Shown here: one piece after another, positions 24,395 to 29,231 of the stretch
Layout of the letters: each line of letters opens with the position of its first letter
Numbering within the stretch: position 1 is the first letter of the stretch
NCBI GenBank assembly: GCA_002788515.1
Contig: PFRJ01000136.1
Span: 1-29,231, forward strand
Length of the DNA: 29,231 nt
Reading direction: 5' to 3'
From: Nitrosopumilales archaeon CG_4_9_14_0_2_um_filter_34_16
Lineage (GTDB): Archaea > Thermoproteota > Nitrososphaeria > Nitrososphaerales > Nitrosopumilaceae
The notes under the pieces: generated by a model
Told to the model about the DNA's origin: nothing
Seen by the model: only the letters and a program-made list of their open reading frames with translations
The model's database searches: none
Position numbers and translations under genes: made by a program

Positions 24395-25723
24395 ATGGTT
24401 CTGGATTCTGGAGATACAGCCTGGATGCTTGTCGCAGGTAGTCTTGTGCTATTAATGATCCCCGCATTAGGTCTCTTCGAATCCGGACTTTTAAGAAAAA
24501 AGAATGCAGCTTCAATTTTCATGCAGATCTTTTTTGGTTTAGCTCTTTTGAGTGTCATGTGGTTTGTATTCGGATTTAGCGTATCATTTGGTCCTTCTTC
24601 TATGGGACTAGTTGGAAACATGGATTGGGTATTTCTTAAAGGAGTTCCATCTGATGCACCATTGGAACAATATGCTCCGACAATTCCAGGTGTATTATTT
24701 GTCAAATTTCAATTAATGTTTGCAGCAATTACTCCACTATTGCTTACGGGAACCATTGCTGAAAGAATGAAATTTAATTCATTTATCATATTTATTTCAG
24801 CATGGTCTATGTTGATCTATTATCCTCTTGTTCATTGGGTATGGGGTGGAGGCTGGTTAGCACAATTAGGAGTTGTTGACTTTGCTGGTGGTATTGTAAT
24901 TCACACTAGTGTTGGTATGGCAGCTCTAGCTGCTGCACTAGTACTTGGCAGAAGAAGAAATTATGGTCCTGCTATAATGATCCCTCACAGTATTCCGCTT
25001 GCTGTACTTGGTTCCTCATTATTGTGGTTAGGATGGTTTGGTTTCAATGCAGGAAGTGCATTATCTGCATCTGGTGGTGTTGCTGGAAACACTGTAATTG
25101 TTACTCACATGGCATCTTCAGTCTCTGCTTTAATTTGGGCTGGGCTTTCCTGGATTCGAACAGGAAAACCATCAGTTGTAGCTACAATCAATGGTGCTAT
25201 TGCAGGTCTGGCTGGTATTACTCCTGCATCAGGATTTGTTAGTGTTGAGCATGCTTTTGTAATAGGTATTGCAATAGGTGTAATCTCATACTCTGGCGTG
25301 GTATTGTTCAAAGAAAAATTAAAGATAGATGATGCACTTGATGTAAGCTCTGTTCACGGAGTTGCAGGAATTGTTGGTGCTCTTGCCATAGGAATTTTTG
25401 CAAGTACTGCGATAAATCCTGGAGGAGTTGACGGATTACTCTTTGGAAATCCTGATCAACTCTGGATTCAAGCAGTAGGTGTTGCTGTTGCAGGTGCAAT
25501 GGGTTTTGGTGGCACATGGATAATTTTACAAATAATTAAACATCTAATTGGAATTAGAGTTTCACCTGAAGTAGAAGATATTGGATTAGATATTAGTGAA
25601 CATGCAGAATCTGCATATTCTGACGAAGAAGAATTCTTGCTGGGTATGGATGAATATACGGATGATTTACAGAAAAAAGATGAAATACTCTTCAAAAAGA
25701 AATCTCAAAGTGATAACAAATGA
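24395..25723 (+). CDS. amt: Ammonium transporter, Amt family
   Basis: Moves ammonium across the membrane, supplying both assimilation and, in ammonia oxidisers, energy metabolism. The 442 residues include about eleven spans. The N-terminal block reads AWMLVAGSLVLLMIPALG then LFESGLLRKKNAAS. The two pore histidines are in IVIHTSVGMAALAAA and DVSSVHGVAGIVGA. WLGWFGFNAGS is also conserved. The cytoplasmic tail of about 60 residues is acidic then Lys-rich. No clear signal peptide precedes the first span. Divergent from glnK and translationally coupled (ATGA) to the next gene. Confidence 0.97.
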   Translation: MVLDSGDTAWMLVAGSLVLLMIPALGLFESGLLRKKNAASIFMQIFFGLALLSVMWFVFGFSVSFGPSSMGLVGNMDWVFLKGVPSDAPLEQYAPTIPGVLFVKFQLMFAAITPLLLTGTIAERMKFNSFIIFISAWSMLIYYPLVHWVWGGGWLAQLGVVDFAGGIVIHTSVGMAALAAALVLGRRRNYGPAIMIPHSIPLAVLGSSLLWLGWFGFNAGSALSASGGVAGNTVIVTHMASSVSALIWAGLSWIRTGKPSVVATINGAIAGLAGITPASGFVSVEHAFVIGIAIGVISYSGVVLFKEKLKIDDALDVSSVHGVAGIVGALAIGIFASTAINPGGVDGLLFGNPDQLWIQAVGVAVAGAMGFGGTWIILQIIKHLIGIRVSPEVEDIGLDISEHAESAYSDEEEFLLGMDEYTDDLQKKDEILFKKKSQSDNK

Positions 25724-26085
25724 CAGTCAATTATGATGAACTATCAAAACAAGTTCTTGATTTAGATGTCAAAATTCGATTTGCAGGTGTTGCAAATAGT
25801 AAGGGTGAGATGATTGCTGGTGGACACAAAGAAAACATCGAAAAAATCTTAGATGGCGATAATGTTAACATGTCAATTCATTATGCATTGCAAAAAAGAG
25901 AACTTTATACAAATTTAGCATATAAAATTGGTTCAGAACTATCATCAATAACAGAATATGAAAAAGTTACAATGATTAGTATTCCAATTACTTCCAATGA
26001 TCTGTTTATGATTAGTACTGAACCTAGAGCAGATTATCTGAAGATTATAGATTTTGTCCGTTCTTCTATCGCTTCTCAAAAATAG
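25720..26085 (+). CDS. Small cytosolic protein coupled to Amt, possibly roadblock-like
   Basis: 121 residues. The pattern IRFAGVANSKGEMIAGGHKE, then SIHYALQKRELYTNLAYKIG, EYEKVTMISIPITSNDLFMI and a final helix is reminiscent of roadblock/LC7-like alpha-beta sensor folds and of a thaumarchaeal-specific family of unknown function. I am not certain of the family. Its ATG overlaps the amt stop (ATGA), so it is made together with the transporter and may bind its tail or a PII protein; that is inference. Confidence 0.6.
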   Translation: MTVNYDELSKQVLDLDVKIRFAGVANSKGEMIAGGHKENIEKILDGDNVNMSIHYALQKRELYTNLAYKIGSELSSITEYEKVTMISIPITSNDLFMISTEPRADYLKIIDFVRSSIASQK

Positions 26086-26130
26086 TACCTAAATCAGGCA
26101 CAAAATATTTGTTTTATTATAAACAATAAT

Positions 26131-27909
26131 CTACTGTTTTTTTCTTTTAACTTCAAAAATACTATAACCGTATTTTTTCTTTATCTCAATGGAGTAAAAT
26201 TGTGTAAATTCATATTCATCAAAATTTCTCAAAATTTCATATAGATTAATGCCAATCACCATGCTATTTTTTGGACAAAGTGAATTTATCTTAAAACATT
26301 TATTCACTGTAGGTCCAAAAATATCTGAAATTTTTGAAGTGGTACTCTCAGCTACTTTTACAGGACCATATGTTGCACTAATTTTATAATCTAACTCGCC
26401 TATATTTTCCGCATTGAGTTCTTTTTTTAATTCATCACGAGATTCAATCATATTTAAACAACATTCTAAGATATTTTTCATCACTTCACTGTTATTTGGA
26501 TCAACATTTGGAAATCTAAACATTAAGGCATCTCCAATATTTTTTACTACTATCCCGTTATGTTTACGGACAATTTTTGCCATGAAATTAAGAAAAATTT
26601 CATACATTTTACTAACATCATCATCAGATAATCTAGATGATATTCTTGTAGAGTCTGTAACATCAATAACACCAACACAATCATTTTGTTCATGTTGCGA
26701 AAATTTCAACAAAATATCTTCTTGTTGTTTAATAACATCTTCTTTCTCTTTAATCTCAATTAATGATTCTTCTAGTTTTTGAGCCATTGAATCAAATGCA
26801 GAAGACAATTCACCAATTTCATCACCAGTAGTAATGTTAGTTCTTACTTCAAAATCCCCATTTGCAATTTTATTTGCTGCATCTTTTAATTTAAGAAGTG
26901 GTCTTGATAGAGATTTTGATATTGCAAATGCCACAATTCCCATTCCTATTGTTATTGCTATTCCTGTCTGAAATATTCTATATTGAAGAATATCTATTGG
27001 TTTTTCTACCTCTGTTTTGTCAATCTCTGCTAGTAATACTATACCTAAATCATTTGCACAATAAGATGATCCATAAATTAAAACACCTCTGTAATCCTCA
27101 TAAAACCCTACAAATTCTTCTCCTTTATTGAAACATTTTTGGACAGCTAAAGTATCCGCTTTCTGTTTGAATATGGCATCCTCAATAAATCTAGATTCAG
27201 ACAACATTACAGATTGATTATTTACAATGTAAACTTCTCCAGTTTCTCCTAACCCACTTCGATTTTTCAAAACATTATCAATTGATGTTGTTCGCATTTT
27301 TGAAATTATTACTCCGATTGGTTTATCTCCTCTTTTACTATCATCTGCAAAAACTGGAGATACAACAATCATCTTTTTTCCTTGCTCCGTTGGTTCAAAC
27401 TCAATAAATGATTCTTTTAGTCCACGTTGAAATAACGGATCATCAAGAAAATCATTATTTACATTACTAAGAGAAAAGAAAACTTTTCCATTACTTCCAA
27501 TTATTTTTATATCTTCAAACCCTATAGAAAACCCAATTAATTCTTGAAATGCTTGAATTTCAATCAAAAAGTCTCTACGATTACCCTCTTTAGATTTTTT
27601 TAATTCATTCTCGTCAATTTGATTCATTTCTGCAACTAGTAATTGAATCATAGGATCATTTGCAAGAATATTATTTTGTTCAATTCTTGATTCAAAAAGT
27701 AATCTCAGCGTATCTCCCCTTCCTGTTGATTCTCCTAACAGTTGGTCTCCAGCTCTTTCTATTAGAATTTGATCAGCATAATTAAAACTAAGAAACCCTG
27801 TTATTGAAAGAGCTACAACAGAGACAATCATTACTAAAAAAATGAGTTTTTTACCAAGATTAATTGAAATTGACATCTCTGTTCTACGTTTACTGTATAC
27901 AAATATCAA
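26131..27909 (-). CDS. Membrane receptor with HAMP and class III nucleotidyl cyclase domain
   Basis: 592 residues from TTG 27909; the ATG at 27876 (Met12) is a better start. TM1 is at 22-42. An extracellular sensor domain (43-310) resembles dCache. TM2 is at 312-332 and HAMP at 333-385 (SLSRPLLKLKDAANKIANGD and GDEIGELSSAFDSMAQKLEE). A coiled coil follows, then a class III cyclase domain (410-590). The two metal Asp residues are in VIDVTDST (Asp416) and KNIGDALMFRF (Asp460). The DIFGPTVNKCFKIN block keeps the conserved Asn but has Lys where catalytic Arg is usual. It could make cAMP or another cyclic nucleotide, or be a sensor with weak activity. Confidence 0.87.
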   Translation of the reverse strand: MIFVYSKRRTEMSISINLGKKLIFLVMIVSVVALSITGFLSFNYADQILIERAGDQLLGESTGRGDTLRLLFESRIEQNNILANDPMIQLLVAEMNQIDENELKKSKEGNRRDFLIEIQAFQELIGFSIGFEDIKIIGSNGKVFFSLSNVNNDFLDDPLFQRGLKESFIEFEPTEQGKKMIVVSPVFADDSKRGDKPIGVIISKMRTTSIDNVLKNRSGLGETGEVYIVNNQSVMLSESRFIEDAIFKQKADTLAVQKCFNKGEEFVGFYEDYRGVLIYGSSYCANDLGIVLLAEIDKTEVEKPIDILQYRIFQTGIAITIGMGIVAFAISKSLSRPLLKLKDAANKIANGDFEVRTNITTGDEIGELSSAFDSMAQKLEESLIEIKEKEDVIKQQEDILLKFSQHEQNDCVGVIDVTDSTRISSRLSDDDVSKMYEIFLNFMAKIVRKHNGIVVKNIGDALMFRFPNVDPNNSEVMKNILECCLNMIESRDELKKELNAENIGELDYKISATYGPVKVAESTTSKISDIFGPTVNKCFKINSLCPKNSMVIGINLYEILRNFDEYEFTQFYSIEIKKKYGYSIFEVKRKKQ

Positions 27910-28015
27910 TTCTTCTTGAGTATGTTATGCCTATAGTCATTATATGAATTGATAATTACTTGCAATAATGAAAATGACCTCAAGTATTTAATTATCCAAA
28001 TTTTATCTTTAGAAT

Positions 28016-29008
28016 ATGAAATTTCTTTTATTATCTACACTTTTTGTAATTTTAATCTCAACCTCATTCGTATATGCTGAGGAATACATTATTGATATTC
28101 CATTGGGAGCATATAATCCTGAACTAAACACACAAGCAGAAGTATGGTATGATCCTCCTCAATTGTTTGTAACTGTAGGAGATACTATAACTTGGCATAA
28201 TAGTGACAAGGAAGGTCATACTGTTACAAGTGGAGAAGGTTCTGGAAGATTTGGCTGGATGAGTGATAATTTTGGAACAGCAAATGGTATTTTTGATAGT
28301 GGTCGATTCATGCCGGGTGAATCATGGTCCTACAAGTTTGAGGAATCTGGAACGTTTTCTTATTATTGTACAATTCATCCATGGATGGAAGGAATTTTAA
28401 TTGTTGAAAAACAAATTCCTGATTATCCACATGATGCAACTGGTAAAAAACTAGAATTTCCTTTATTACAGTATACTCCAGATCAAAATATAGAAGTTAA
28501 TCTATCGTGGGATCCACAAGTAATTAAAACACATGAAAAAATCCAATTCGTGTATCAGTTTTATGATCCACAAACAAATTCTAACCTTGCAGAAATGAAA
28601 TATAATTTCATAATATTTCAAAATGGAAAAGAAATCTTTAGAGATGAAGGATTAAGTCAGATAGGAGGAGATTATAGAAATTATGTTTTTAGTGAATCTG
28701 GTTCTATCATAGTAAGAATAGAAGGAATTCATTCACCTTCAATTTTTGCTGAGGAGAGTGTCACTGTGTCTGGAAATATTCAAAATAAAGAACAACGTTC
28801 TGTTGATTTTACTACTGCAGTTTATGATAATCCAGAAAAAACATCTCATGAAATTTATCATACAAAACCAGCTCAAAGACTAACAACCTATTACGAATTA
28901 ATGATATTGATCATTCTTGTTCCAGGAGTCATGTTCATTATTGCATTTCTATGGTTAAAGAAAAAACCTAAAATTAAAGATGAAAGACAGGGTGCCGTTA
29001 AAATTTAA
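28016..29008 (+). CDS. Plastocyanin-like cupredoxin, membrane-anchored
   Basis: 330 residues. A signal peptide (1-21) is followed by a type 1 copper domain (about 40-132). The ligands are visible: His68 in GHTVTSG, then Cys118, His121 and Met124 in YYCTIHPWM. A second beta-rich domain (about 150-255) with EVNLSWDPQVIKTHEKIQF lacks copper ligands. A C-terminal span (about 293-313, ILIILVPGVMFIIAFLW) with a basic tail anchors the protein outside the membrane. Such blue copper proteins are thought to replace cytochromes c in thaumarchaeal electron transfer. The partner cannot be told here. Confidence 0.92.
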   Translation: MKFLLLSTLFVILISTSFVYAEEYIIDIPLGAYNPELNTQAEVWYDPPQLFVTVGDTITWHNSDKEGHTVTSGEGSGRFGWMSDNFGTANGIFDSGRFMPGESWSYKFEESGTFSYYCTIHPWMEGILIVEKQIPDYPHDATGKKLEFPLLQYTPDQNIEVNLSWDPQVIKTHEKIQFVYQFYDPQTNSNLAEMKYNFIIFQNGKEIFRDEGLSQIGGDYRNYVFSESGSIIVRIEGIHSPSIFAEESVTVSGNIQNKEQRSVDFTTAVYDNPEKTSHEIYHTKPAQRLTTYYELMILIILVPGVMFIIAFLWLKKKPKIKDERQGAVKI

Positions 29009-29043
29009 AATAATAAAAAGAAATTAAAATTGATTGAACTAAT

Positions 29044-29231
29044 CTAATCGATTAATTCAGTCCAACCTTTGACGAAGACTGAGTTCTTGTAGAGTGGAAC
29101 TGGTTGTCCAACAGTAAAGTCCATTGGTCTCATCCAAAAGATTGCTTTTGTTGGGCATACACCGATGCATGCACCATCAGAAATACATCTTTCTGGGTAG
29201 AAAACAAATGCTTTACCTCTCTTCCAGCCTT
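29044..29231 (-). CDS. 4Fe-4S ferredoxin, 5' part outside the window
   Basis: The last 62 codons of a minus-strand gene ending in TAG. The visible part includes FVFYPERCISDGACIGVCP, a C-x5-C-x3-CP cluster motif like the first cluster of archaeal 7Fe ferredoxins. It then reads TKAIFWMRPMDFTVGQPVP and KNSVFVKGWTELID. No second cluster follows in the C-terminal part, so any other cluster must lie upstream of the window. The codon use (many C-ending codons) differs from its AT-rich neighbours and suggests high expression. Confidence 0.88.
   Translation of the reverse strand, partial: GWKRGKAFVFYPERCISDGACIGVCPTKAIFWMRPMDFTVGQPVPLYKNSVFVKGWTELID

Noticed and set aside
25024..25242. Open frame rich in Cys and Trp inside amt
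   Set aside because: It is an alternative-frame shadow of the transporter; amt motifs in the main frame are unbroken here.

Overview
This window looks like chromosome from an ammonia-oxidising thaumarchaeon (Nitrososphaerota), most like a Nitrosopumilus relative. The DNA is AT-rich. The gene set is archaeal: a GINS subunit, an archaeal class I CCA-adding enzyme, Trm-G10, UPF0200 and UPF0201 proteins, and an archaeal-type PRPP synthetase. Several traits fit marine ammonia oxidisers: an Amt transporter with PII proteins, a membrane-anchored plastocyanin-like protein, a KamA-type radical SAM enzyme and many TTG or GTG starts with little or no leader. The genus is inferred from gene content only.

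Layout. 1-5105 is ordinary core: glutamine synthetase, GINS, two small membrane proteins, an AN1 zinc-finger protein, an SDR plus SQR-like flavoprotein pair and a small zinc-ribbon-like protein. At 5162-5235 is an intact tRNA-Pro(GGG). The last 16 bases of this tRNA plus 4 flanking bases recur exactly at 8377-8396. Between the copies lies a 3.16-kb island that I interpret as an integrated element. It holds an integrase N-terminal fragment, a degenerate phosphoribosyltransferase-fold protein, an orotate phosphoribosyltransferase, a small helical protein and a HEPN-type putative RNase.

8393-11002 (minus strand) is a tightly overlapping ThpR / CCA-adding enzyme / RIO-like kinase operon. 11069-12015 is the UPF0200 kinase and UPF0201 RNA-binding pair, followed by a one-TM protein of unknown function. 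12831-18117 (minus) is a run of MscS channel, PRPP synthetase, Trm-G10, RNase Z and Sir2 deacylase; the last four are packed end to end. 18263-21166 is a divergent aminotransferase / KamA-like pair. 21222-23064 holds a secreted membrane-anchored protein and an unusual J-domain protein.

23147-26085 is a nitrogen-sensing block: a PII-like protein with a C-terminal extension, a classical PII protein followed by two tiny membrane-peptide genes (43 and 30 codons), a promoter region with a triple 11-bp direct repeat, the Amt transporter and a translationally coupled small protein. The window ends with a HAMP / class III nucleotidyl cyclase receptor, a plastocyanin-like protein and the 3' part of a ferredoxin gene cut by the window edge.

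Three themes link the genes. First, ammonium uptake and assimilation (Amt, two PII-fold proteins, glutamine synthetase). Second, tRNA 3'-end processing and modification (RNase Z, CCA-adding enzyme, ThpR, Trm-G10). Third, PRPP supply and use (PRPP synthetase, OPRT and an OPRT-like relic). The most unusual part is the small island at tRNA-Pro and its HEPN cargo. No stretch over 300 bases lacks a gene; the longest gaps (6272-6456, 18118-18262, 19622-19801) hold only promoter-like AT-rich sequence as far as I can see.
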